A stretch of 64,000 nucleotides of DNA from Gillisia sp. (GTDB taxonomy: Bacteria > Bacteroidota > Bacteroidia > Flavobacteriales > Flavobacteriaceae). Numbering within the stretch: the first letter of the stretch is position 1; each line of letters starts with the position of its first letter. Shown here one piece after another: positions 44,412-53,058 of the stretch. Under the pieces are notes generated by a model. That model made no database searches, was not told the DNA's origin, and was given only the letters and a program-made list of their open reading frames with translations. The stretch is taken from positions 62,001 to 126,000 of the forward strand of contig JAGXIL010000062.1 of assembly GCA_024635655.1 (NCBI GenBank). The letters are read 5' to 3'. The translations under genes and the position numbers were made by a program.

Positions 44412-44567
44412 ATGAGAGATTTAATTTGGCTTATCGTAGTATTATTAGTAATCGGATGGCTAGTAGGTTACTTTGCCTTTCCAGACCTAGGAAGCATTAT
44501 TCACATATTAATTGTGGTAGCTGTGATCCTGATTCTTTACAAATTACTTACAGGTAGGAGAATGTAA
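44412..44567 (+). CDS. DUF5670 (Lmo0937-family) small membrane protein
   Basis: 51 residues from the ATG at 44412 to TAA at 44565-44567. Two hydrophobic helices (LIWLIVVLLVIGWLVGYFAF; HILIVVAVILILYKLL) are separated by a short FPDLGSIIH turn, ending in GRRM. This layout matches the Lmo0937/DUF5670 family of tiny two-helix membrane proteins, often linked to envelope or osmotic stress in other bacteria. The gene stands alone, with a long AT-rich upstream region and a strong terminator 17 bp downstream. Confidence 0.8.
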   Translation: MRDLIWLIVVLLVIGWLVGYFAFPDLGSIIHILIVVAVILILYKLLTGRRM

Positions 44568-44583
44568 TTCAAACCTAAATATG

Positions 44584-44611
44584 AAAGCCCTTTTTTTAAA
44601 GGGCTTTTTTA
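44584..44611 (+). terminator. Terminator after the DUF5670 gene
   Basis: AAAGCCC pairs with GGGCTTT across a T/A loop, followed by a T-run. Confidence 0.8.
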
Positions 44612-44639
44612 TGCCTTATAATTATCAAATTAATCACTC

Positions 44640-45398
44640 ATGTGGAATGTAAATGGAAAAACTGCTCTGGTAACGGGTGGAACTAAAGGAATAGGAAAAG
44701 CTACTGTACTTGAATTTTTAGATCTTGGCGCAGAAGTTCTATTTACTGCCCGAAACGAAAACGAGGTAAAAGACCTCGAAGAACATTTAAGGTCTGAAAG
44801 TTTTGCTGCCACGGGATTAGTGGCTGATGTTTCTGTTAAAGAAGACAGGGAAAAGATATATAAGTGGATCGAAAATAAGTGGAATAACCTGGACATCCTG
44901 GTACATAATGCAGGAATAAATATTCGTAAAAAAGCCCTTGACTACACGGAAGAAGAATACCAAAAAGTACTGAATATCAATTTAATTTCTCCTTTTGAGC
45001 TTAGCAGGATGCTACATTCTTTTTTAGAAAGAAGCAGTACTGCTTCCATAATCAATGTTTCCTCTGTAGCAGCACTTCAGGATGTAGGTACAGGGACACC
45101 GTATGCCATGGCAAAGGCAGGTTTGTTACAACAAACCCGAAGCCTTGCCTGCGAATGGGCAAAAGATGGAATACGGGTAAATGCTGTTTCTCCCTGGTTT
45201 ACTGAAACCCCGCTTACCAAAAGTTTTTTGTCTCAACAAGACAAAATGAAAAGCATAAAAGAACGCACTCCTTTAAGACGAATTGCAAAGGCCAAAGAAA
45301 TAGCTGCAATAATTGCATTTTTAGCCATGGAGAAATCCTCTTATATCACAGGGCAAAATATTGTGGCTGATGGAGGAATGACAATAAATGCAATTTAA
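44640..45398 (+). CDS. SDR-family oxidoreductase (tropinone reductase-like)
   Basis: 252 residues. Classical short-chain dehydrogenase: cofactor motif TGGTKGIGKA at the N terminus, VADVS, NAGIN, INVSSVAA with the catalytic Ser, and the YAMAKAG (Y-x-x-x-K) active site near residue 155; the C terminus ends VADGGMTIN. The arginine in FTARNENE after the second strand favours NADP. The sequence resembles the tropinone-reductase-like SDR subgroup. The substrate is not known. A single gene between the DUF5670 gene and a lipoprotein gene. Confidence 0.9.
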   Translation: MWNVNGKTALVTGGTKGIGKATVLEFLDLGAEVLFTARNENEVKDLEEHLRSESFAATGLVADVSVKEDREKIYKWIENKWNNLDILVHNAGINIRKKALDYTEEEYQKVLNINLISPFELSRMLHSFLERSSTASIINVSSVAALQDVGTGTPYAMAKAGLLQQTRSLACEWAKDGIRVNAVSPWFTETPLTKSFLSQQDKMKSIKERTPLRRIAKAKEIAAIIAFLAMEKSSYITGQNIVADGGMTINAI

Positions 45399-45433
45399 AT
45401 TTCTTTCTAATGCCCTCTTAATGGTAATATTCC

Positions 45434-45441
45434 TAATTTTA
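45434..45441 (+). promoter_or_regulatory. Candidate -7 box TAATTTTA for the lipoprotein gene
   Basis: Near-consensus TAnnTTTG box 16 nt before the ATG at 45458. Confidence 0.45.
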
Positions 45442-45457
45442 GAAAAAATCATTAGTT

Positions 45458-46135
45458 ATGAAAAAAATATTATTCTTTGTAACCGTTGGCATATTGCTAA
45501 CGGGGTGTAAAAACGACACCAAAAATTCTGCAGTTACTGAAGGATCACCACAAACCGGTGAGGCTACAGCCAAAAAAGTTGCCATGGCATACGGTTATGA
45601 AAATTTTGATGATGTAAAGCAAATCAATTTCTCATTTAATGTAAAGATCAATGATACAATAAGAAGTTCAAGAACCTGGAACTGGTACCCTCAAGAAGAG
45701 CGGGTGGAACTTATTGAAAACGGGGAACGTTTTAGTTATGATAAGGATGGAGAATTTGACGAGACTGAAACGGCTGCAGATCAAAAATTTATCAATGACA
45801 CTTATTGGTTCTTATTTCCCTATCAACTGGTATGGAGCGAATACGAATCAGACTTCAACAGAATGGCTGTAGCTCCTATAAGCCAGCAAGAAATGCAGCA
45901 GCTAACAGTGAAATATGCCGGCGATGGAGGATATACCCCGGGAGACACATATCACCTGTATCTCAATGAGGATAACATTATTGAAGAATGGACATTTGAA
46001 TCTTCAGAGGGCAGAACCTTAACCACCACCTGGGAAGACCTTGAAACTTATAATGGAATTACAGTTGCAAAATCGCACAAAACCGAGGACGGAAGTTTTG
46101 AACTATTCTTTGACGATATTGAAGTGATAAAATAA
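45458..46135 (+). CDS. Hypothetical lipoprotein
   Basis: 225 residues. Lipoprotein signal MKKILFFVTVGILLTGC (lipobox LTGC). The mature part is acidic with regularly alternating beta strands: QINFSFNVKINDTIRSSRTW, RVELIENGERFSYDK, YHLYLNEDNIIEEW, ITVAKSHKTEDGSFEL. The pattern hints at an LolA/LolB-like open barrel but no key residue confirms it. Convergent with the beta-lactamase-like gene; stops are 6 bp apart. Function unknown. Confidence 0.75.
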   Translation: MKKILFFVTVGILLTGCKNDTKNSAVTEGSPQTGEATAKKVAMAYGYENFDDVKQINFSFNVKINDTIRSSRTWNWYPQEERVELIENGERFSYDKDGEFDETETAADQKFINDTYWFLFPYQLVWSEYESDFNRMAVAPISQQEMQQLTVKYAGDGGYTPGDTYHLYLNEDNIIEEWTFESSEGRTLTTTWEDLETYNGITVAKSHKTEDGSFELFFDDIEVIK

Positions 46136-46141
46136 TGGATA

Positions 46142-47074
46142 TTAAGGTTCTTGTCCCTGGATAAGAGCTTCTGAATCTTTTGCAGGCTTCCAGCCTGCAT
46201 CAGGTTCAAAATAATTCCAAAGGAATGAAGATATTTTTCTTTGTAAGACCCAGGCTTCATTATCAAATTTCCACGATTCATCTTCATTGTCCGTGGTGGC
46301 AATGTAAAATACATAATCCCCATTTGGAGCATTGACCATTACCAGTTCAGACTTGGATTGGTTTACCATCCCTTGTTTTGAGGCAGCCTGAACATAGGGC
46401 GGAATTTGCGAAAGTGAATATTCGGTATAAAAAGAATTGCTCAACATCCTGTACATTTCATCACTGGCGGCTTCGCTAACAAGTTCTCTATTTCGAATTT
46501 TTACCAATATGGAAGCCATTTCCCGCGGTGTGGTTTGGCCCCATCCATATTTCTCCCATATTTCTTCCCGGCCTTTGGTACGCGAATTTACGCGGGTATG
46601 GGTTAATCCAATGCCCTCCATAATTTTATTAATCTCTTCTCCACCTCCTGCAAGTTCCTGGCTCCATAAAGAAGCTACATTATCACTGTAAGTGATCATA
46701 AGAGTTACTACATTACGAAGATCGGTTTTGGTGCTGTCTTTATAGAACTGCATTAATCCCGAACCCCCATAAATGCGCTCTTTATTATAAAAAAGCGAAT
46801 CTGTCAAACTCAGCTCTCCATTTTCAATTTTTTGAAATAGTGCGGCAAGAATAGGAACCTTTACTATACTGGCAGTGGGAAAAACAGTATCGGCATATAT
46901 TCCGGCTTCTTTCTTTGTTGCGAGGTTATATACATAAACTCCCGCCACTCCTTTAAAATCATCTATGATTTCCTGAAGTTCCTTTTCAAGAGCAGGATCG
47001 TTTTGAACTTCCTGGGAACAAACCGAATTAACTCCCAATAGAAAACCTAATAAGATAAACCCCTTTTTTACCAT
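46142..47074 (-). CDS. Class A beta-lactamase-like serine hydrolase
   Basis: 310 residues. A signal peptide ends near SVCSQ. The serine-lysine dyad is in TASIVKVPILAAL (SIVK, about residue 65), the SDN loop in YSDNVASLW (about 128), and the third box is KQG in ASKQGMVNQ instead of KTG. The omega-loop segment GREEIWEKYGWGQTTPREMA lacks an obvious E-x-x-x-N, so the deacylating Glu166 is not clearly present. The fold is class A, but whether it hydrolyses beta-lactams is unclear; it may be a related peptidase. It lies 16 bp downstream of kynU on the same strand. Confidence 0.85.
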   Translation of the reverse strand: MVKKGFILLGFLLGVNSVCSQEVQNDPALEKELQEIIDDFKGVAGVYVYNLATKKEAGIYADTVFPTASIVKVPILAALFQKIENGELSLTDSLFYNKERIYGGSGLMQFYKDSTKTDLRNVVTLMITYSDNVASLWSQELAGGGEEINKIMEGIGLTHTRVNSRTKGREEIWEKYGWGQTTPREMASILVKIRNRELVSEAASDEMYRMLSNSFYTEYSLSQIPPYVQAASKQGMVNQSKSELVMVNAPNGDYVFYIATTDNEDESWKFDNEAWVLQRKISSFLWNYFEPDAGWKPAKDSEALIQGQEP

Positions 47075-47090
47075 TGCACAAAAATTTAAA

Positions 47091-48365
47091 TTATTCTAAA
47101 ATGCCTCTCTTCAAAATTTGTCCAAATTCAAACATGTCCTCAAAGGAACAGTAAAAAGGTGCAGGAGCTAATCGAATAACATTTGGTTCCCGCCAATCTG
47201 TTATGACTCCATTCTCCATTAAATACTTAAATAACTCTTTACCTTCCCCGTGAAGAAAAACTGAAAGTTGGGTGCCACGATCTTCCTGTTTAGGAGGAGT
47301 TATGATTTCAAAATTCCCTTTTACTTCCCTGTCAATTTCGTGTAGTATGAATTCAAGATACGCCACGATCAAATCCCTCTTTTTAATAAGTGCAGGCATA
47401 CCCACCTCATCAAACATTTCAACCGAAGCCAAATAAGGTGCCAGGGCTAAAACGGGGGCGTTACTTATTTGCCAGGCATGGGCGTTGGGTTCTGGTTGAA
47501 AATGAGGTTCCATTAAAAATCTACGTTCCTTATTATGTCCCCACCAACCCTCAAAACGCGGTATATCCGTTCGGCCGTGATATTTTTCGTGAATATAACA
47601 ACCCGAGGCATTTCCGGGGCCGGAATTCATATATTTATAACTACACCAGGCTGCAAAATCCACATCCCAGTCATGCAGTTCCAGTTCAATATTTCCGGCG
47701 GCATGAGCCAAATCCCAACCCACCTTGGCACCAACAGCGTGACCTGCCTTAGTAATGGTCTTCATATCCATTACCTGCCCTGAATAGTAGTTCACTCCCC
47801 CTATTAAAACCAGGGCACACTCCTCTCCTACTTCTTCAATTTTTTTTAAAATATCCTCTGTTCGAAAATGATGTTCCCCCGGTCGTTTTTTTACTTCAAC
47901 AACAGCATCGGCAGGATCATACCCGTGAAATTTTACTTGTGAGGCGATCATATACTGGTCACTTGGAAAAGCTTTTTCTTCGCATATGATCTTATATCTT
48001 TTTTCTTCAGGATTATAAAAGGATACCATCAGTAAATGCAAATTTACCGTTAAGGTATTCATAACGGTAATTTCTTCGGGTTTGGCACCAACCAGTTTGC
48101 CCAGCTTTTTTGAAAATCGCTCATGATAATCCCACCAAGGTTTTTCAGCCTGGAAATGCCCCTCTACGGCAAGATTTGCCCAATCTTCCATTATATCATC
48201 CACATATTTTCCGGCAGATCTGGGTTGCAGGCCTAAAGAATTACCTGTAAAGTAAATGGCATTTTTCCCTTTTATTTTCGGAAAAATAAATTCAGATTTA
48301 TAATGAGCCAGCGCATCATTTGCGTCCAGAGCTCGAGCAAATTCACGGGAATTAATAAAGTTCAT
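47091..48365 (-). CDS. kynU: Kynureninase
   Basis: 424 residues. PLP enzyme cleaving kynurenine or 3-hydroxykynurenine to (hydroxy)anthranilate and alanine. The N terminus has FTGNSLGLQPRSAG; the PLP lysine is in WCSYKYMNSGPG (about residue 242); EGWWGHNKERRF and the C-terminal DWREPNVIRLAPAPFY are family blocks. With Kmo at 41.3-42.7 kb it gives 3-hydroxyanthranilate, the precursor of quinolinate and NAD; the dioxygenases were not found in the window. TATTTTTA at 48382-48389 on the minus strand may be the -7 box. Confidence 0.96.
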   Translation of the reverse strand: MNFINSREFARALDANDALAHYKSEFIFPKIKGKNAIYFTGNSLGLQPRSAGKYVDDIMEDWANLAVEGHFQAEKPWWDYHERFSKKLGKLVGAKPEEITVMNTLTVNLHLLMVSFYNPEEKRYKIICEEKAFPSDQYMIASQVKFHGYDPADAVVEVKKRPGEHHFRTEDILKKIEEVGEECALVLIGGVNYYSGQVMDMKTITKAGHAVGAKVGWDLAHAAGNIELELHDWDVDFAAWCSYKYMNSGPGNASGCYIHEKYHGRTDIPRFEGWWGHNKERRFLMEPHFQPEPNAHAWQISNAPVLALAPYLASVEMFDEVGMPALIKKRDLIVAYLEFILHEIDREVKGNFEIITPPKQEDRGTQLSVFLHGEGKELFKYLMENGVITDWREPNVIRLAPAPFYCSFEDMFEFGQILKRGILE

Positions 48366-48381
48366 AGCAACAGGATTTTGG

Positions 48382-48389
48382 TAAAAATA
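48382..48389 (-). promoter_or_regulatory. Candidate -7 box TATTTTTA for kynU
   Basis: Minus-strand near-consensus box 16 nt before the kynU ATG at 48365. Confidence 0.5.
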
Positions 48390-48461
48390 CCATTTAATTT
48401 CAGGTTCGGGGAGTGCCGGCTTTCAATATTTAAATAATCAGGATTTTTCCGGGAGTTTCTT

Positions 48462-48469
48462 TAAATTTG
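48462..48469 (+). promoter_or_regulatory. Candidate -7 box TAAATTTG for the O-methyltransferase gene
   Basis: A perfect TAnnTTTG match 13 nt before the ATG at 48483. Confidence 0.55.
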
Positions 48470-48482
48470 TGAAAATAGAACT

Positions 48483-49124
48483 ATGAATTTTATCCCTGAA
48501 GCTCTTGATGAATATGCGGTAAACCATACCCAGCAGGAACCCGAATTACTGGCCCGGCTTTCCAGGGAAACATATCAAAAAATATTACAGCCCAGGATGC
48601 TTAGTGGTCATTACCAGGGCAGGCTTCTAAGCATACTTTCCAAGATCATCAACCCTAAAGCAATATTAGAAATAGGGACTTATACGGGGTATTCAGCAAT
48701 ATGCCTGGCTGAAGGTTTGCAAAAAGACGGGGAGCTTCATACTATTGATATCAATGAAGAACTGGTAGATTTTCAGAAAAAATATTTTTCACTTTCCGGC
48801 TTTAACGATCAAATTCACACTCACCTTGGGAATGCCTTAGACATCATTCCCACCATTGATTGCAAATTCGACCTGGTGTTTATGGATGCAGATAAACCTA
48901 ATTATCCGGCTTATTTTGATTTGATCATTGACAAAATAAAACCGGGAGGGGTCTTGCTCACAGACAACGTATTGTGGAGCGGAAAAGTTATTGAAAAGGT
49001 TAAAGAAGATGATGAATCTACCAAAGCCCTCATCATCTACAATAAGCTTATTGCTGAAGATCCTCGCTTAGAAACTGTCTTACTTCCCATAAGAGATGGT
49101 TTAAGTATTACAAGGGTCAAATAA
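48483..49124 (+). CDS. SAM-dependent O-methyltransferase (caffeoyl-CoA/catechol type)
   Basis: 213 residues. The SAM-binding site is AILEIGTYTGYSAICLAEGL, with LHTIDINEE as the acidic ribose-binding residue, VFMDADKPNYPAYF with the metal-binding Asp and DNVLWSGKV next. This is the methyltransferase-3 (COMT-like) family, which methylates catechol-type hydroxyls with a divalent metal. 3-hydroxylated kynurenine products are aromatic hydroxyls and thus conceivable substrates given kynU is divergent and adjacent, but this is speculation. The gene converges with PAP2 at 4 bp. Confidence 0.9.
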   Translation: MNFIPEALDEYAVNHTQQEPELLARLSRETYQKILQPRMLSGHYQGRLLSILSKIINPKAILEIGTYTGYSAICLAEGLQKDGELHTIDINEELVDFQKKYFSLSGFNDQIHTHLGNALDIIPTIDCKFDLVFMDADKPNYPAYFDLIIDKIKPGGVLLTDNVLWSGKVIEKVKEDDESTKALIIYNKLIAEDPRLETVLLPIRDGLSITRVK

Positions 49125-49128
49125 TATT

Positions 49129-49686
49129 TTAATAAAATCTTTTTCCTGCCATGGAGTAAAGGATATAAAATAGCAGCGCAAAAAGTATTCCTACTAGAGC
49201 ACCCACTATAAGGTCCAGAGGATAATGCACTCCAACATAAACCCGGCTTAAAACAAACAGGATGGGCCATATATAAATTACATAGATCCATTTATAAACC
49301 TTTCTTAAGGAAAGAACCACGAAGGTTGCTACCACAAATGAAGCAGAGGCATGGCCGGAGAAAAAACTATAATTTGTAGGGGTATCCAGGATTCGAATAA
49401 GGTCAAGTAATTCGGGTTCATTATTAGGGCGTAAGCGCACTACAAGATTTTTGGTAAAATTGGTAAAACCCAAAGTAGTAAAAAAGGCAGCTAATAGAAA
49501 AAGAGAGTTGAAAAGCGCTTTTTTCCAAAAAAAGGCGGTGAAAAATAATATGAAAATTATTATGTATAGAGGAATCCAGTGCCTGATATTGGTAACGAAT
49601 ATCCAAAAGCCGTCGTAAGATTCTATTCCTAAATTATTTAAAAATACGAACAGATCCCGATCCCACTGGTAAATGCGTTCAAGCAT
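49129..49686 (-). CDS. PAP2-family membrane phosphatase
   Basis: 185 residues with about five membrane segments. The acid-phosphatase motif is present: KNLVVRLRPNNEP (K-x6-R-P), FFSGHASASF (P/F-S-G-H) and SRVYVGVHYPLDLIVG (S-R-x5-H-x3-D). Such enzymes dephosphorylate undecaprenyl pyrophosphate, lipid phosphates or lipid A. Its substrate is not decided by sequence. Its start codon overlaps the tatA stop, so the two are coupled on the minus strand. Confidence 0.92.
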   Translation of the reverse strand: MLERIYQWDRDLFVFLNNLGIESYDGFWIFVTNIRHWIPLYIIIFILFFTAFFWKKALFNSLFLLAAFFTTLGFTNFTKNLVVRLRPNNEPELLDLIRILDTPTNYSFFSGHASASFVVATFVVLSLRKVYKWIYVIYIWPILFVLSRVYVGVHYPLDLIVGALVGILFALLFYILYSMAGKRFY

Positions 49687-49967
49687 TAAAACCGTCGTTT
49701 CACCGAGCCGGTTATTTCATCAATGTCTTCCTTAACCTTGCTGATTTCGTTTTTGACATCTTTAGAAATGTCGGTATTTAAGCCCTGCTTATCGGCGCTT
49801 TTTTGAATCTCGCTCTTTATATCATTAGAAGCATCACGCAATGTCCGCATCCCTTTTCCAAGGCCTCGGGCTATTTCCGGAATTTTATCTGCACCAAAAA
49901 CCATTACCAGGATGAACATGATAAAGGCAATTTCAGCACCACTAATGAATAAAGGAAGTGTTATCAT
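49686..49967 (-). CDS. tatA: Sec-independent translocase TatA/TatE
   Basis: 93 residues. One N-terminal membrane helix (AEIAFIMFILVMVFGADKIP) followed by the amphipathic helix with PEIARGLGKGMR, then a charged hydrophilic tail, as in TatA. The P-E-I-x-x-G motif after FG is diagnostic. TatA forms the pore for export of folded proteins. tatC is not in the window. It shares its last base with the PAP2 start codon. Confidence 0.94.
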   Translation of the reverse strand: MITLPLFISGAEIAFIMFILVMVFGADKIPEIARGLGKGMRTLRDASNDIKSEIQKSADKQGLNTDISKDVKNEISKVKEDIDEITGSVKRRF

Positions 49968-50003
49968 AGGCTACAAATATAGCTACAAATTTGACTAAAA
50001 AAG

Positions 50004-50033
50004 AAGCCGACTCGTTAAAGTCGGCTTAATTTT
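50004..50033 (-). terminator. Terminator after the M1 peptidase gene
   Basis: AAGCCGACT (50004-50012) pairs with AGTCGGCTT (50019-50027); flanking A- and T-runs allow use on the minus strand, and weakly on the plus. Confidence 0.8.
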
Positions 50034-50042
50034 AAAAAAAAA

Positions 50043-52355
50043 TTATTCTCCCGAATTGCTCTTGAATTCCTGAAACTTATCCGGTCGTGTATCCTGTGGC
50101 CAGCTGTTATTATCTACGTTTACATCGGCAGTTTCCATATCCGGATCTACCACTACTCTGGTTATTTCTTTGTCTGTTGCAATAGCTTTACTTACTTCAG
50201 CATCATTCTTTCTCCAGATCTGTGCAGGATATGTAACTTTTTCGGTGCTGCCGTCAGCATAAGTATATTCTACTATAACTGGCATTACCAATCCTCCGGG
50301 TTTATTAAATGTGATCTGGTAAAAGTACCGGGGAGATTTCAGGTTGGCCTGTTCTTCAGGAGTGAAATTATCCATAATATATTCATTTAATTTGGGAGCA
50401 TTTTCCAGGGCATCCTTACCTTTCATTTCCTCGTCAAATTCTTCACTGCCTTCTTCAACAACATACACATAATTTGCTTTTTCCGGATCTGTTACATTGT
50501 AACGTTCCAGCATTTCGGCACCATCTTCAGTGACTTTGTCTGTTACATAATATTTTTTGACCTCCTTCACTCCTATATCTACATTATCTGTAGTGTAGAA
50601 CCAACCTCTCCAGAACCAATCCAGGTCAACTCCCGAGGCGTCTTCCATAGTCCTGAAGAAATCTTCAGGGGTAGGATGCTTAAACATCCAGCGCTGAGAA
50701 TATGTCTTAAATGAGTAGTCAAAAAGATCTTTTCCCATAACTGTTTCCCTAAGTATATTAAGTGCAGTTGCCGGTTTTCCGTAGGCATTGTTACCCAGCT
50801 GATAAACTTCTTCCGGATTGCTCATTATAGGTGATATAAATCTTTGGTCTCCTTTCATATAAGGGACAATATTGGCGGGTATTCCTCTACGGGAAGGGTA
50901 AACTGAAGCCGGAGAAATAGATTCCGGATAAGTTTTACCAAATTCCTGCTCGGCCAGGTACTGGAGAAAAGTATTTAAACCTTCATCCATCCACCCCCAC
51001 TGGCGTTCATCACTGTTCACGATCATCGGGAAAAAGTTATGCCCTACTTCGTGGATGATGACGCTTATCATTCCGAATTTTTCTCTTTCTGAATAATTTC
51101 CGTCTTTATCCGGTCTTCCGTAATTCCAACAGATCATTGGATATTCCATACCCTGATTCATTGCATGAACTGAAATGGCTTTATGGTAAGGATACTGAAA
51201 AGTAAGATCTGAATAAGTTTTTAGGGTACTAGCTACCGCACGTGTAGAATATTCTTCCCATAAGGGGTTTCCTTCTTTAGGATACATGGAAACAGCCATT
51301 ACTTCTTTTCCCATTACGTCAACATTCATCATATCTACAACAAACTTCCTTGAGGTGCTGAATGCAAAATCCCGAACCATTTCGGCCTTAAGTTTCCAGG
51401 TTTTCTTTTTATTCGAAAAAGTTTTTTCGGCAGCTTCGGCTTCTTCCTGAGTTACAATGATGACCGGTTTATCAAAAGATTTTTTAGCTTGGTCAAATCT
51501 TCTCATCATTTCACGGCTATAAACTTCTTTCCTGTTTGTGATCTCTCCTGTTCCATCTAAAATATGATCTGCAGGAACGGTAATATTTACTTCGTAATCA
51601 CCAAATGGCAAAGCGAATTCACCACTACCCCAAAATTGCATATTCTGCCACCCTTCTACGTCATTATAAACTGCCATGCGCGGAAAGAACTGAGCTATGA
51701 CATAAACCTTGTTTCCGTCTTCAGGAAAATCTTCATATCCTGATCTTGCACGGTCTTTCACGTGATTATTGATCTGGTACCACCATTTTATATTGAAGGA
51801 ATAACTTTCTCCTGCTTTTAATGGGGTTGGAAGGTCAATCCGCATCATCGTAAAATTAATAGTGTATGGTAATGCTTTACCATCTTTAGTTACCTCTTCA
51901 ATTTTAAAACCACCATCAAAAGGTTCTTCTAAGAACTGGTTCACAAAACCTTCAGGTTGTGACACAGGGGAGATTCCACTAGGGTTATTTTGCAATGCAG
52001 GGGAATCTTTTGTTCTTATATTCTGATCCAACTGCACCCACAGGTATTCTAAATCATCTGGGGAATTATTGTGATATGTTATGGTTTCAACACCACTCAA
52101 AATTTGGGTTTTATCATCCAGCTCAATGTCCATTTTATAGTCGGCGTGGTTTTGATAATAAGCTTCTCCCGGTGCCCCGGAACCTGTTCGGTATTGGTTG
52201 GGCGTAGAATATTGATCATACAACTGTCGGAATTTATTCTCATTAACATGCCCTTTTTGCACTTCTTCCTCCTTTTGAGTATCTACTTCCTGGGCAAAAG
52301 ATCCTGCTGTAAATACAAACAAAAAGGCCAGCAGTGTTGAATTGAATTGTCTCAT
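50043..52355 (-). CDS. M1-family metallopeptidase
   Basis: 770 residues. A signal peptide (MRQFNSTLLAFLFVFTAGSFAQ) indicates export. The gluzincin motif HEVGHNFFPMIVNSDERQWG with the downstream Glu in WMDEGLNTFLQYL (HExxH-x18-E) lies near residue 440. The exopeptidase motif appears as GMEYPM near residue 395. The N-terminal beta domain (KMDIELDDKTQILSGVETI) and C-terminal region follow the M1 pattern. Removes N-terminal residues from peptides outside the cytoplasm. A TATTTTTA box lies upstream at 52379-52386 on the minus strand. DUF6702 precedes it 54 bp upstream and may be cotranscribed. Confidence 0.92.
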   Translation of the reverse strand: MRQFNSTLLAFLFVFTAGSFAQEVDTQKEEEVQKGHVNENKFRQLYDQYSTPNQYRTGSGAPGEAYYQNHADYKMDIELDDKTQILSGVETITYHNNSPDDLEYLWVQLDQNIRTKDSPALQNNPSGISPVSQPEGFVNQFLEEPFDGGFKIEEVTKDGKALPYTINFTMMRIDLPTPLKAGESYSFNIKWWYQINNHVKDRARSGYEDFPEDGNKVYVIAQFFPRMAVYNDVEGWQNMQFWGSGEFALPFGDYEVNITVPADHILDGTGEITNRKEVYSREMMRRFDQAKKSFDKPVIIVTQEEAEAAEKTFSNKKKTWKLKAEMVRDFAFSTSRKFVVDMMNVDVMGKEVMAVSMYPKEGNPLWEEYSTRAVASTLKTYSDLTFQYPYHKAISVHAMNQGMEYPMICWNYGRPDKDGNYSEREKFGMISVIIHEVGHNFFPMIVNSDERQWGWMDEGLNTFLQYLAEQEFGKTYPESISPASVYPSRRGIPANIVPYMKGDQRFISPIMSNPEEVYQLGNNAYGKPATALNILRETVMGKDLFDYSFKTYSQRWMFKHPTPEDFFRTMEDASGVDLDWFWRGWFYTTDNVDIGVKEVKKYYVTDKVTEDGAEMLERYNVTDPEKANYVYVVEEGSEEFDEEMKGKDALENAPKLNEYIMDNFTPEEQANLKSPRYFYQITFNKPGGLVMPVIVEYTYADGSTEKVTYPAQIWRKNDAEVSKAIATDKEITRVVVDPDMETADVNVDNNSWPQDTRPDKFQEFKSNSGE

Positions 52356-52378
52356 TTAATTTATTGATTATAATTTGC

Positions 52379-52386
52379 TAAAAATA
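52379..52386 (-). promoter_or_regulatory. Candidate -7 box TATTTTTA for the M1 peptidase gene
   Basis: Minus-strand near-consensus box 23 nt before the ATG at 52355, in the 54-bp gap after the DUF6702 gene; it could give the peptidase its own promoter. Confidence 0.4.
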
Positions 52387-52409
52387 GCGATTAATTGCTG
52401 TATCACAAT

Positions 52410-52910
52410 TTATGGGATGAAATTAAATTGATTTACTTCCTTCCCGCTGGTAAGGACCAGGCTTTGGATCTTGTTTTGGTACTCAACGTGGATAAGATTT
52501 TTTTGTTCCTCATAAAGATCCATTAGCACTGTATTTTTAACCTGAATAGTTTTTAGATCTTCTACATTCTCAACTTCCAGGTAAAATACCAACATATCAT
52601 TATCGTATTCTTTTCCTAAAAAGTTCACCGATACAGGTTTAGAATTCACCTCTATCTGAAGCTTTTGTTCCAGATATTTTTTGATATGCGCATCTACTCC
52701 TGCAGATTCTCTCTCTCCCAGGGTAATACTCTGATCATACCGCTTCTTTAGTACATCTTCAAAGTCATCTATAAATACACGTGAGATAATCTGGAGGCTT
52801 TCCCCTTGCTCATTGTATTCAATTTCTGTAACGCTTACATAGAATTTATGTACTGCTGCAAAGGAGGACATGGCAATGACCAAAACCAGCAGGGTAATTT
52901 TAATTTTCAT
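52410..52910 (-). CDS. DUF6702-family secreted protein
   Basis: 166 residues. Signal peptide MKIKITLLVLVIAMSSFAA, then HKFYVSVTEIEYNEQGESLQ, ISRVFIDDFEDVLKKRY and a Phe/Tyr-rich end. These match the DUF6702 family found next to M1 metallopeptidases in Flavobacteriaceae, as here. Function unknown. Proximity and orientation (54 bp before the peptidase on the same strand) suggest a partner or chaperone for the peptidase, but this is inference. Confidence 0.8.
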   Translation of the reverse strand: MKIKITLLVLVIAMSSFAAVHKFYVSVTEIEYNEQGESLQIISRVFIDDFEDVLKKRYDQSITLGERESAGVDAHIKKYLEQKLQIEVNSKPVSVNFLGKEYDNDMLVFYLEVENVEDLKTIQVKNTVLMDLYEEQKNLIHVEYQNKIQSLVLTSGKEVNQFNFIP

Positions 52911-53058
52911 TTATTTTAATTTAATGCATTGGGGAAGGTACTTTGGAGCCTACTTCAAAAAATATTCCAAGATCATTATTTTCTCTTAACTAAAATAATT
53001 AAATCGGGCATAGGCTAATCCTCCTAAAATTTAATATTCGGGAGAATTTAATTTTATA

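Noticed and set aside
47390-47752. 120-residue plus-strand frame inside kynU
   Set aside because: Shadow of kynU on the opposite strand; composition (Pro/His/Arg/Tyr-rich) is typical of antisense reading.
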